A DNA stretch of 64,000 nucleotides from Hibiscus mutabilis (taxonomy: Eukaryota; Streptophyta; Magnoliopsida; Malvales; Malvaceae), in contig CM033745.1 of the NCBI GenBank assembly GCA_019671005.1, positions 31,151,526-31,215,525 on the forward strand. Direction: 5' to 3'. Positions 34,391 to 46,109 of this stretch are shown here, piece after piece (position 1 is the stretch's first letter; each line of letters begins with the position of its first letter). The notes below the pieces were generated by a model. It was not told the DNA's origin. It saw only the letters and a list, made by a program, of their open reading frames with translations, and did no database searches. A program made the translations under genes and the position numbers.

Positions 34391-35400
34391 GATTGGGTGT
34401 TGATGCAGATGTTCCCGGTTTTCCACCTTTGTTTCCCTTGCCCCTTTAAGGCACTGCAACAAACTGATACGGATGAAGCTCCGGACAATTTTTCTTGAAG
34501 TGCCCAGCTTGTCCACAATGGAAACATTCCCCGATCAACCAGCATTGACCAGGATGCCTCTTTCCACAATGCTCACATTCTATAATGGGCCAATTTCAGA
34601 ACCTCGAGTACCCATAGTATTTATCTGAGACTGGTTCGATTTTCCTCTTGCATACCCCTTTTTAACTGAAGAGGCTAAAGCTACAGGATGGTGCTATGAC
34701 ATTCCTTTACTGCGTTTAAACGAAGATGCAGCAAATGAACCTCTAGACCTTTTCTCAATTTGACTCTGCTTTTCTTCCTTCTCCTTGAGGTCCACTCTTT
34801 CTATAGTATTGGCTCAATTCACCATTTCTTGAAAATTAGTGAAATTACGAGAAACCAATATCCTTTTATATTGTGAATCCAAACCAGCAATAAATCTATT
34901 GATTCTAGACTTTTCTGTTGGAATGAGCTCTGTTGCAAACCGGGTTAATCTATTGAATTTGCATTTGTATTCATAAACTGATTTGCCATGTTGTTTAGCA
35001 ACATAAATTGTTGTCTCATATCTTCAACAAATACTTCTCCAATATACATTTCTTTGAATTCTTGAAAGAAGAATTCTCAAGTAACTCGCTCCGGAGGTAC
35101 TTGTGCAGTTATCACATTCCACCATACACTGGCTTGTCCCATCAATAGAGATACTACTCCTTTTAATTTTCCTTGATTATCATAAGGAATCCTATTTAAT
35201 ATGATCTTTATATCATTTAACCAATAATCGGCAACCATAGGATCTTCATCAGTATTACCCCAGAATTTTGGTGCCCCAATTTTCCTTAATTCCTTTGGGA
35301 CTGATACTGATGCATGTCGATTTAGGATTGCCTCCAATGACTGTAAAAATAAGCCTTGATCTTATGCCGACATATTTCTTTGTTCCTGAGCCTGATACTC
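34391..35400 (-). pseudogene. G copy 2 gag with intact zinc knuckle
   Basis: The minus-strand frame 35337-35077 gives MEAILNRHASVSVPKELRK, then FWGNTDEDPMVADYWLNDI and MGQASVWWNVITAQVPPERV, the N-terminal gag core with its WW motif. After broken sequence the knuckle CFHCGQAGHFKKNC at 34485-34526 is intact (CX2CX4HX4C); a second Cys/His-like cluster CEHCGKRHPGQC lies just before it. An upstream ATG near 35370 (MSA then a stop) may be the original start. Copy 1 has the same gene with extra small gaps. Confidence 0.87.
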
Positions 35401-35699
35401 TACATTCTGCTGAGTCAGATGCTCTAAATTTTGCTGAACCTGAAGTGGATTCTGATTCACCTCATTACTTCCGCTTTGAGTAGGCACATCCTGCTCAACA
35501 ACCTGTCGTGATTCCCGATAATCCGAAATCTATTCATGTCACGATTATCTTAAATAAGTAAGGAGTAATCTAGTTAACATCAGGCATCATCATAATCCTA
35601 CACAATATTAGTAATTTTTATATATTCTAGTGGCATGTATATAACTTTGACTTTCTACAGAGACTCATTTACTATCCAGAAAGCTCTGATACCAATAAA
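35401..35699 (-). other. Leader of G copy 2 with primer binding site
   Basis: Untranslated leader between gag and LTR3. The primer site at 35683-35694 reads tggtatcagagc on the minus strand, a perfect match to the plant initiator-Met type. The equivalent region of copy 1 (about 274 bp) is deleted. Confidence 0.88.
35683..35694 (-). other. Primer binding site of G
   Basis: Minus-strand tggtatcagagc, five bases from the LTR3 edge. It fixes LTR3 as the 5' LTR and G as reverse-oriented. Confidence 0.92.
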
Positions 35700-38605
35700 T
35701 GTAACACCATTACTAGTATTTATTACCCAATACTAGTATAGAGTGTCACATGATGTTTAAACCATATTTTATGCTATCCGAACAAGTCAAAAATGACGAT
35801 TTAAAATTTTTCCTTTTTAATCGCGTAAAATTTATTTCCAATTTTTAATCCATCAGATAGACCTCGATTCCAGGCAGCAACTTGGCAATTTTTAACTATA
35901 CTATACAATTAACAAAACTGCCTAAAATAAAAATCATTTTGATTACTCTAAAATTTCATTATTATAATCTTACCCAATTTTCGTTACTAGCAATTTCTTT
36001 AAACTAGTATCCATTTAAATAAAACTCAATATCATATACTAACCACTTATCTAGATATTATTATTACAATCCATATAAAGACTAGTTTGAAAGGAGCTAC
36101 TATTTATTTATACATGCCAACTAGAAATATCAATATACATCAAAGATGTAATTACCGATACTGCATATATTCCCTTTGATAGTGATGCCTTACTCCTTAC
36201 TCCGAACCGAGTTTTCTACCTACGCATGAAAAACCATCACACGCTAAGTGTATACTTAGTGAGGCATTATAATTATTTATATAAATCAAAATGCTTGAAT
36301 TATATCAATAATATAATAAACATGCAGTTTGATCACTATTCCTTTATTTCCCTTATGTTAATCAAATATTAACATAATATAATCCGGATTCATAAATCCT
36401 ATTATTATCCTTGCCATTATCCGAGAATTTACCTACTTTCTGAATTATTTACCATTTATTATCCGAGAGTTCACTTACTCTCTAACTTATTCACCATTTA
36501 TTATCATTTTCTGAGAGTTCACTTACTCTTTAATTTATTTACCACTTATTATCACTTTCCGAGAGTTCAGTTACTCTCTAACTTATTCACCATTTATTAT
36601 AATTTTCTGAGAGTTCATTTACTCTCTAATTTATTCACCATTTATCATCATTTTCCGAGAGTTCACTTACTCTCTAATTTATTCATCATTTATCATCAAA
36701 GAACCGCACATAAGTGCTAAATACTTATTTGGACATACTTTCCAATTCCATATTCAATTCATCCATGGCAATATAATTAAATATTGGGCAGTTCATACCC
36801 TAAATATAACATAACCATACATACCTGGTATATTTAGTGATCAAATGCATCATGGTTCTTCCTTTGACAATTCTCAATATGTCAAATATAAGTTCATGAT
36901 ATAAACATATAATTATCAAGTAATTATTAATAAGGTAGACTTATCACAAATCTTCCAAATGATAATCATAATATTATCCATGCATAAAAATGCACTCACC
37001 TTGACACTTTATACTTTGTCAATATTCAACTAGCCTCACTAAGCTTCAGCTCGATCTCGGTTTTGTGCACAGTCTACAAGTGTATTAAAAATACCAGAAG
37101 CACATTCCAAATTATATTTTAGTATCTTACTAAAACATAAGCAATATAGGAATAATTTTCCTAAAAACACCCTAATATTTCCAAATATTAGTTTCATGAC
37201 ATAAGTCATTTCATCCTCAATACTTTGTATTTCTTTCAACCTTTACTCAAAGAACGATTTATAACTCATTCTAACCTTAATTCCAACATAATACTTCCAT
37301 GAAAACAATTTTTCACTTTAGTCCTTAACTTTATCCAAAATGTCGAATTGGTCTCCAAACTTTCTAAGATTTTCGAATTAATCCTTATGTTTTTACAAAC
37401 TTCTAAAATGGTCCAAATGACATTTTAAAGCTTGTAAAATCATAATTTCAACATTTCCAAATTTATGGAAATTTTTCCATAATTTCCCCTAATTTTTACA
37501 AATTGTCGAATTCACCCCTATGATTTTCCAAGCTTCCAAACTAGTCCACCTAACACTTAAACATCATTTCCAAGCTTTCACAATCATTCCCAAATCAAAA
37601 TCAATCCAAACTCAACTTTTCTACCAAAACCCTAACTTTGAACATTTTAGGGTTTAACTATTTCCATGTAGTTTCAACCATCACACAAGATTTAATATGA
37701 TTCCACAACATCATATTCATCAAAAACTAACCTTTGTTCATTCTAATTCAAAATCCCCTTTGTCCATCAAAATCACAAAACCAAAGTTCTAAGCAAGGAA
37801 AGCATGAACAAATGGTACCAAAAGATAGAGAATTTCATGGAGATCAATTTCATGTTTCATGCTTTCATCAAAATTCCAACTAAATAAGCTTGAAAATCAA
37901 GAAGAAAATTTTTTCTTGCTTACCTTGGGGTGTTCGAACAAGGGCTGGAAATAGGAGAAAAATCTTGAAATTTCTCTTAATCCAAATTTGGTTACTTGTC
38001 TTTAATATAAATAAAATGAATTTAAAATTTATTTTAATGTCAAATGTCCTTTTTACCCTTGAAATCCAATGCTCCATACCATGACACATGTCTACCTACC
38101 AATCCAAGGGCCCAAAACAATCCAAGGAGTTAGTGATTACCAACTTTGCCCTTGCCATCTTCAAAAATTACCATATTGCCATTTTCATCCAATGGCTAAG
38201 ATTAAACATGGAAAAGTAATCTTTAATCCAATGATCCATATTAATTTCATTAAAATAAGACATGAAAATGACCCTTTTACCCTTGCCTTATTCTAATAAA
38301 ATATCTCATAAAAGATTTCTCATTTATTCGATTAAATCAGATTATCGGATTTTTCCTGATCTTTAAAGCTTTATAGCTCTTAATACAAACTTCGTATCAA
38401 AAATCCAGGTAACACGAAAATGCCACTCTTGGGGGTGAAATATTCATTTACGGGACTAAATTACATACTTTTGAAAATTACAACTTAATCCCTAAACTTT
38501 TTGAAATTAACACTTTCGCACCAAACATTTAGAATTTTACATTTTGGTCACCAAACTTTTCAAGTTTTACATTTTGGTCACTAACCAAAATTTTGAGGTA
38601 TTACA
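35700..38605 (-). repeat. G LTR3 (5' LTR, about 2.9 kb)
   Basis: Plus-strand boundaries are TGTAACACC at 35700 and ATTACA at 38605. It contains a 48-bp array (36415-36700), as in LTR2, and the 69-codon minus frame (38089-37880). It differs from LTR1 and LTR2 by scattered substitutions and a deletion near 36705-36720. The five bases after it, atgtt, are part of the F 3' LTR. Confidence 0.88.
36415..36700 (-). repeat. 48-bp tandem array in G LTR3
   Basis: Same unit as in LTR2 (gagagttcacttactc plus a TA-rich half), about six units with different unit order and substitutions. Confidence 0.82.
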
Positions 38606-40357
38606 ATGTTTTGAGTATGGTTTATACATATTTTGATCATATATTGATGATGAATGCGTTTGGAAAATGTTTCATGTAAGTATGAGAAATACTTGTTAAT
38701 GCATGGTTTAATGCATTGAAAATGGTTTTGAATGTTGCTTATAAAAATAGCGAGGTACATGGTTAATAATGAATTATATTGGCAAGTGATGCGGTTTAAA
38801 ATGTTATCAGATATAGTTGGTTGGCCATAGGATTATAGTGCACTAGAAATAAATGGCCTCGGGTATTTAGGGGTTTATGTGTACGGAATACTCCACCACG
38901 AGTACCCTAACGATTGAGGGGTTATATGGTACCGAAAACTCATGTCAGTGGATTATACATCTAACCGATGATTGGGTTGTGATGGTTCCTGGTTGTGATT
39001 GTAGCTTAATTCTGATTGAGATTGTATGAAGTGTTGAGAGGACACTTATTGAATTTGTGTATCTGATGTAATATTTTGTAAAGAGAAACTTGGTTTATGA
39101 TCACTTGAAAACCAATATAATTGATAATGTATCATGTTGATGGATTATGTTGTATAATGTTGGTTTATATATAATTGAGGGTTAGCAAATTGGATTTTGT
39201 TGTTGATCCATGATACATGTTGCATATGGTCTAATATGCACGTTTTGGAAATGTTCAGTACATGGTTTGAAAGGCATGATGATGTTTTGAAAGATGTTTA
39301 AAATGAAGTATTCAAAGTGGTTTGATAACCAGTTTAAATTGCTTTGATGGTGGTTTGTTTTTGAGCATTCCTCACTAAGCCTAGTGTGTTACGCTCTCTT
39401 TGTCCATCAATGTAGAGAATTAAAGGTTCGAGGCAGCGAGAAAGCGAGAGGAAATCCAAGGACTTAATCTATTCAAAAGTATGATTTTCAAACTAGACTA
39501 ATAGTAATAAAGGCAATGGGGTTCATTGTTATTTGGGAGCGTTATTTGTCAAACTCCCATTATATTCAGGTTTATATTGTTATTCTGGAGTTATATGAGG
39601 CTTTATATGTTTGGTTTTGAAGTGGACTTTTGTTCTGTGCTTTTGGTTTGGGTTTTTAAGAAGCATGCCTTTAGACTTACGATTGAAGCATGTTGCTATG
39701 ATTTGATCATGTTTCTTTGTTGTTCTGGCCTAGTTAGATGTTTAGTTTAGTGGTATATGGGTATGAGGCTTGATTAAGCATGTTTGAATCTATGATTGTA
39801 TGAAAAACTAGAAATTCTATCATTACAGGTCAGAGCGTATCGATACGTGGGGCTTTGTACCGATATGGGTAAGCTTAACTCGAGGCTGGGTTTAGTACGC
39901 AGACACCTATACTGGTACGAGTATGTGTATTTTGCATGGTGTACCGATACGCAGGGAGCCATATCGATATGGTTTTGAGATACTAGAATAAGATTTTGAA
40001 ATGGTATAGGCGTACTGATACACTTTCTTGTGTATCGATACGGACTGCAGTTATTTCAGTTAATATGATATTTAAGAGTTTCTATTTCTTACATGAAACA
40101 TGAAACATGATTAATTGAGGATTGGCAACATTTAATCTAAGTAAGTCCCTATAACTTTCCAAATTTGCAATTTATTCCCTAAATTGTAAACGTTCGCAAT
40201 TGGATGTCAATTTGATGCCCCATTCAATTGAGATTTCACCAGCTGCCCGCATGCACACCATAGGTTATAATGTTGCATCTAGACAAGATAAAAAAATGGA
40301 CCTAAGTTCGGTTAATCATTTCGGGTTTGTGTTGGCAAACCCAATGTAGGGGTTACA
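38606..40357 (+). repeat. 3' LTR of element F (3' part only, 1.75 kb)
   Basis: Begins at atgttttgagtatgg, which is internal to the F 5' LTR (8496), and follows it to about 40347. It then ends GGGGTTACA after a ~50-bp deletion. It is followed by agtag, the F target duplication. It carries its own palindrome cluster at 39836-40045 and acceptor-like TGTAG/AG at 39415. Confidence 0.85.
39836..40045 (+). other. Palindrome cluster in F 3' LTR
   Basis: Copies of gtatcgatac, gtaccgatac and gtatcgatac-like words, aligned with 9768-9998 in the 5' LTR. Confidence 0.7.
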
Positions 40358-40362
40358 AGTAG
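40358..40362. repeat. Right target site duplication of element F (agtag)
   Basis: Identical to 7224-7228 and directly after the LTR end. Confidence 0.75.
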
Positions 40363-41732
40363 ATAGATAATGCCGACTATCAATCCCACGAGGATAGTTG
40401 TTCGGATGTCTGCAAATGTCAGTGCAATAAGTAAGGAAAATAAGGTAAATGCGATAGGTAATGTCGAAGCAATGAAAGGTAAATGATATAGTTAATCTCG
40501 TAGCAATGTGCTAAAATTAAATCAGAAACAATATAATGATGGCAGTGAGGTTCCCTAGGTGATTCATCAACAGAATAACAAATGCTAGCAAGGAAAAAAA
40601 GAAAATATGATTGTCGATGCAATAAAGCACATTAATATCTTACCAATCTCAACTTCTACCATTAATCAAAGACTTATATGAGCCCACTCACCACACCTTT
40701 CAGTGATGGATAAATAAGCAGATACAAGAACAATTGAGACAAGTTTCATTTTACTCTCATGCAACTTCCGTTGTCATGATTGTTAACTTGAACTTTCACT
40801 GCAACTTTCATTGACAATGGATGCAATAAACACTTTCGTGCATAAAGACATTCAAACCCAAAGATCAAAAGATAGAGGAAAAGCTTAATAAGATAAACAT
40901 TTACTCAACATTCATATAATATTTCCATACAAAATTAAATTAAACAATAATCATCGGCGTTTAAAAAAACAAACATTAAGAAACGATTGTGGAAAGCTAT
41001 TCCTAGCTAACTCAATTTCTCCTTGATGCTTCCTCTTGCCTCGCACTCGTTGTGGCTACTTGATTCCGCATCGGATTCACCTTGGTTGCCCCATGGAAGA
41101 ATTAAGCTGTCGTAGCCATCAAGAGAAAGCTCCAAAACCAAGGAAAAATATGATAAGATATCTACCTCCTCTTTTAGGGTAAGAATATATGTATGTATAT
41201 ATATATCCTTATCACTTACCAATTGGGTGTTTATAGGTGTCCTTTAAATATTTTCTAGATAAATTTTCATATAAAATAGTTGTACTATTGGAAAACTCAT
41301 AATTTTTTTGATCTTATCCAGACAACTGTCAATGCAGCGATAATGACTATTTTATTGCACCGACATCATGTCCGAACAAAAGTTATCGTAACTAACTGGC
41401 AGCCCATTGTCCTTTGATCTTATCTTCTTGCCAGCGTCATTTGATCTTATCTTTTTTGTAGTTGTCAATGCGGTGACAATTCTAGACGCAATCTAAACAA
41501 CTCTTATGCAGCGACAGTCCTGGCTGCCATTCTGGAAGAACTCATACAACGACATTAGCGGAAAAAAATGTGATAAATTCAAGGATAATTCAAGAAAGAG
41601 CCATTGAGTTTATAATATGCAAATGCAAATATAAAAATGCTAAAATGCATGCAAAATATAACATGATGGGGACAAATTAATCAACAAATAAGGTAAAACA
41701 CATGTCTTTTAAAGTACCATCACAACGGTATC
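40363..41732 (-). repeat. Right-hand part of element K, probably LTR
   Basis: Continues K beyond F. The plus strand starts gataatgccgactatcaatcccacgag in short phrases typical of an old dispersed plant repeat. A 71-codon minus frame (41222-41007) has no family resemblance and is probably chance. By position next to the primer site at 7144-7161, this should be the K 5' LTR. No LTR end is recognised before D begins at 41733. Otherwise no gene or array is seen in these 1.4 kb. Confidence 0.4.
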
Positions 41733-42472
41733 TATAACACCCTAAACCCGAATGACACATTTGGGCCTTAAACCCAAACCTGTTACCATAACTTTTTTTC
41801 AAACTATGTTTAGTCCAACAAAGTATTTCCCAAAAACATTTAAAGCCAATAGTTAAAAATATAAATAAGAAATTAAAATGTTACAAATAAGCTCTAATTT
41901 ATTTAAAATGATTGAACATCTGATTTGATTAATAAAATCTCAAAAATAAGAATTATAGACTCCACCACGTAAGGTCCTATGAATAAACTGCTCACTAAAC
42001 ACAAGTAACATACTCTAGAAATCACCACGTGTAAGAATCTCGTACTGATAGTGCTCCTCGATCACGTGATTAGACGATCAACTTACGCACGGAAACAATG
42101 ATTTTGAGTGCTGAGCTTAGAAAGCATAATCTCACACATCTACTCTACTATACTTCATATTAATCATAAACATAAGCATGCAAGCTAGTACGAGCAATAC
42201 GGTAAGATTAATAAACATGTGGCGTTACCTCTAGTCGCCTAAACACATTCTCAAATCATGCAAGTTATCATACATGTCTCACAAGACCCAACCATACTAG
42301 AGATCAAATAAGATCATCTATGAAAAAGCACACAAAGTAGAACAAAAAACTGGAGTTAGACCCGGGGCCACACAACATCGGGAACGTACACTTTGAGCGA
42401 GACCGGGGTGACACAACTTCAGGAATGTACATTCTAAACTCTACAATAATTGAGTGAGTCCTAGGGGCACAC
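41733..42472 (-). repeat. D 3' LTR, outer 740 bp
   Basis: Aligns with 52761-53144 from its first base (aacctgttaccata, ccaccacgtaaggtcc and others). It keeps the uninterrupted site gagcttagaaagcata at 42113 where C inserted in the other LTR. A 42-bp imperfect duplication (ccggggccacacaac) lies at 42359-42440. It ends at the start of E. Confidence 0.8.
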
Positions 42473-45400
42473 TTTAACACCCTAAATAGATAGATTAAAC
42501 GATTTGGGTAAGCCAGATTAGTTGATTCTAGTTAGTTTTGGGAATTAATTCTTAAGAAATGTTTTAATGTGAAATAAAATTGGGAAAAGTGGTAGAAAAT
42601 GTTTAATTAATATATGGAGGGTTTTGGTAAACTCAATTTGATGAAATAAATTTAGGTAAAATAACATTTTTGGTTTGGTGACTAAAATGCAAAATCTTGA
42701 AAATAGTTTTGGTGACTATATCTTAAAAGGGTCAAAACTTAGAATCTTTAAGGAGCTAATATACCAACGGTTTTAATCAAAATTTCCCCTTAATTTAGGC
42801 TATTTTAAATGGTTTTAAAATGGTTATTAAATAAAAACAAAATAGATTTAACTAATTTAGTTTTTATAGCGAATTCACTTTTCTCACGTAACCACTTTTG
42901 CTCTCAACTTTTCTCTCAATTTTCCTTTCAACCAAACTACCTTTCTTATTCTAAAATGTCTAGGAATCAACTATTTTTTTATTTCATTTTTATTCCTCAA
43001 TTGATTTCTTTAATTTCTAAATCAAACTTTTGGAGGTTTCACTCAAGTCATGTCAATTTAGGGAGAAGCAAACCGTTAGAGGTGATTTTCATTTCTCTCC
43101 TCTAATCAAAGTTTCTTTACCAAATTTCCCAAGTTTTTGATCCTTTACAATCGATTTTTGATATGTTTTGATGATTAAATCAAGATTCAAAGGTTTAAAG
43201 TGAGTTTTAATAAGAAATTGGTAGATCTTTGTTATAAATCTGATTTGTGGTGGTCTTGATCGATTTAGATCACATCTAAGATATGTTTTAATGTCATGAG
43301 CAGAGATTTACAAAAAAAATCCCGAAATTAATTGAATTGCTAATTTTCTAGGTTGTGAATAGTTAGATTTTATGGTGTTTGTAGTGTTAAAAGGTTGTTG
43401 GAGGTACAAGATGAAGTTGTAACTGTTTTTAGATGTTAATTGATGTTGTTAAGATGTTTGGATCATTAAGTTGTGGCTGGGGTTCGTTTAGGTTGTGTTT
43501 GGAAGTGTTTTTGGTTGTTTTTGGAAGAAGTTTGATGGTTTTTGGTGAGGCGATGTTGGGAATTATTGTTTTTGGGATTAGGGATGCATAATAATGCATT
43601 AATCCTCTACTGTTTTGTGGATAAAACAGGGGAGATTCATCCTACAGCAATTGGAGAAGTTTTGGAAGCTTTGGACACTTGATTTTACATCGGCAAGTGG
43701 AGCTTTGTGTTGTTGGTGAGTGGAAATGAGGTTTACTGCTTTTTAAAGGTTTGAAAGTGATTTTGAGAGTTTAGATTAAGCTTGAAATGCTTGTATAAGC
43801 TTGGAAGTAAGTATTGGACATTCTCGCTCTCGTTTTTGGTTTTGCAAAATACATTCTCATGCTTTTTGTTTATGAATTTGATACCTACTATATATGCATA
43901 TTTTAGCCATGAAATATGTTGCAAATGATCATATGTTGATGATATATGAGTATGGAAAAGGTTTGTGAAAGGATTTTGAGAATGCTAAAATACATTGTTT
44001 ATTGCATTGGAAATTGGTTTCATTTGATACATATGTAAAACAGTGAGGTAACATGATTTAATTGAGTATATTGGCAAGAGGCAATGGTTAAATGTTATCA
44101 GATATAGTTGTTATGCCATAGGGTTTAAAGTAGACTATAATAAGTCGCCTCATATGTGTCGATGGGTTGTGAGTGTACTGTATCTCCATTATGAGAACCG
44201 CAGCGGTCAAGGGGTTAATTGTTTCGTATTCTCCCGCTGGTGGATTTATACATCATAACCCTTGACGGGTAAGTGTACCATTTGCTCTGGTTTGAGGATG
44301 TATGTGAAATGGTTGAAGGAACCACTTTGTAAATCTATGTATTCGATGTATTTTGGAAATGAAAAGGTCCGGTTTTGGGTCACTTTAATTCCATTATATG
44401 AGTTAACGTATCATGGTAAATGGTTTATGTTTGTTATAATGTGATTTATACATGTCGTGCTCTTTAAGCTTTGCTTTTCGAAACTAAACATGTTTTAGCT
44501 TAAATTGAGGTTTGCATATGAGTTATACTAGAGATCTATGATACATGTTTAGGATATGGTTTAATATGCATATTTTAGAAATACGAAATAAGCATGCGAT
44601 ATTTTGGCATGATGTTCAATACATGTTTTAAGCAAATGGTTTTACATACATTGATGAGTGTTTTTAAGAGATCCCTCACTAGGAATTTTATGCTTACGCT
44701 CTCGTTTCTCATCAATACAGAAAAGTAGGCTTTTGGGTAGCAAATAAGTAAGAAGAAATCCAAGGGTTGAGCTATTTCAAGTATGGTTTTATAAATACTT
44801 AGTGGTAATAAAAGCCATTGTGACCAAGATGTATTTGGGAGAATTGTTTTGGTTAGTCCCTATTTGGACATGTTATATTTGGTGTTTTGGACATGTGAGT
44901 TGGTTTATGTTTTGAATTGGGGGCTTTGGGAAGATTTAAGCATGTGGGGTAGATATCGTGTCTATATGTCTACCTTGTTGATTGAATTTACTTCCATGAT
45001 GCCTATGCTACCTTATCTTCACGGTAATTGTTAGTCTTGAGTTGGTATGATGTTTATATGTTGTTTGAAGCTTGTTCAATTGAGCCTAAGAATCATATGT
45101 TTGGCCAAGATGTCATTATTGGCCCAGTCATATCGATACGAGTCCTCAAGTTTCGGTACGCGGGGTCTGATGTGGCTCAAAAGTGTACAAAATTGCATAA
45201 GGGTACCGGTACACCTAGCCCCGTGTTGGTATACCACTTTGAAAATTACTCTAGGTTTCGGTACACGGGCAATCATATTTGTACGCAATTTAGCTACTAG
45301 AATCCTCTAATTTGAAATGAACCACCAGTTTCAGTACGCGGGGACTGTACCGATACCCTTTTACAAAACAATACCGTACTAATATGGGCTGGGGGTATAC

Positions 45401-45832
45401 CAGTACCGAGGCTATTATTTATGGTAATTGCTTTGCTGAAGTTTTAATCATTACAGATTAGTCATTGTTTCTTGCTTGTGTAATTAAATAAGTTTGGATG
45501 ATTTTTTAAGTTGAAATTTAACCAACATGCATGTAACCTGACTAATTAAGGTTTGAGAACTTAAGATTTAAGTAAGTCCTTATTATTTTATAGATTCACA
45601 AATTGGTCCTTATTTTGTAATTATGCACTATTGGGTATCTAATCGATGCTCGATTCGCTTGATATCTTAACCAATGTCAGCATGCTCACCTTATGGATTA
45701 ACTATGTATCTAGACAAGATAAAAAGGAAAAATAGACCTACTTTTAAGTAAATCATTTCGGGTTTGCATCGGCAAACCAAATGTAGCTCGGTCGATTTGG
45801 TCTGGAGTCTAAACCAGGTCAAGAGGGTTACA
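42473..45832 (+). repeat. 5' LTR of element E (about 3.36 kb)
   Basis: Starts TTTAACACCC (TG changed to TT) and ends AGAGGGTTACA before the primer site. Same landmarks as F and C: donor-like GAG/GTGATT at 43082, ccctcactagg...cttacgctctc at 44672-44704 with acceptor-like AATACAG at 44720, and a palindrome cluster at 45126-45420. No gene is inside. Confidence 0.85.
45126..45420 (+). other. Palindrome cluster in E LTR
   Basis: Contains tatcgatacg, ggtaccggtaca, gtaccgatac and related words. It is more decayed than in C or H but in the same place relative to the LTR end. Confidence 0.6.
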
Positions 45833-45837
45833 TTTGG

Positions 45838-45850
45838 TGGTACTAGAGCC
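45838..45850 (+). other. Primer binding site of element E
   Basis: tggtactagagcc lies five bases after the LTR. Two changes from TGGTATCAGAGCC. Leader follows to gag at 46110. Confidence 0.82.
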
Positions 45851-46109
45851 AGGTTATGATTTTTTGGAGGTAAGTTATGTTGGTTGTGACAATGTTAGTG
45901 ATTGTTGTTTGCTTTTGGACATGCACAGTGTTTGATTATATGTTTTTGTGATTAGAAATTTCTATATTGGGGTAAAGTTTGGGGACACATTGCCTTATTA
46001 CTACAAGTGCAAAAGTGAATTGTTTAGAACATGAGTACCTTGGATTCTTGCTTCAAGCTGGTCTTATTATCTTGTTGCATATTCATGTCATAGATTCATA
46101 TTTTTGTAA

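Larger units (their letters stand above)
23006..38605 (-). mobile_element. Element G: reverse chromovirus with three LTRs and two internal regions
   Basis: The plus-strand order is LTR1 (truncated), internal 1, LTR2, internal 2, LTR3. Internal copies are offset by about 6791 bp and nearly identical. Both carry the same two internal deletions, one in RT and one in the integrase core, so they come from one already defective element. LTR3 is flanked by a Met-type primer site and is the 5' LTR. It ends at 38605 inside the F 3' LTR. Unequal recombination between LTRs is the simplest origin. Confidence 0.85.
7229..40357 (+). mobile_element. Element F, gypsy retrotransposon expanded to 33 kb by nested insertions
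   Basis: Its ends are defined by an LTR start at 7229, an LTR end GGTTACA at 40357, and a shared 5-bp target duplication agtag on both sides. F's own sequence is 7229-12098 (5' LTR, gag, protease) and 38606-40357 (end of the 3' LTR). The rest is H, AB and G. F pol (RT, RNase H, integrase) is absent, as is the first 1.27 kb of the 3' LTR. The protease-gag sequence and LTR are close to those of E and C, so all three belong to related families. Confidence 0.75.

Noticed and set aside
41007..41222. 71-codon minus frame next to K
   Set aside because: No motif, low-complexity neighbourhood, within presumed LTR. Not supported as a gene.
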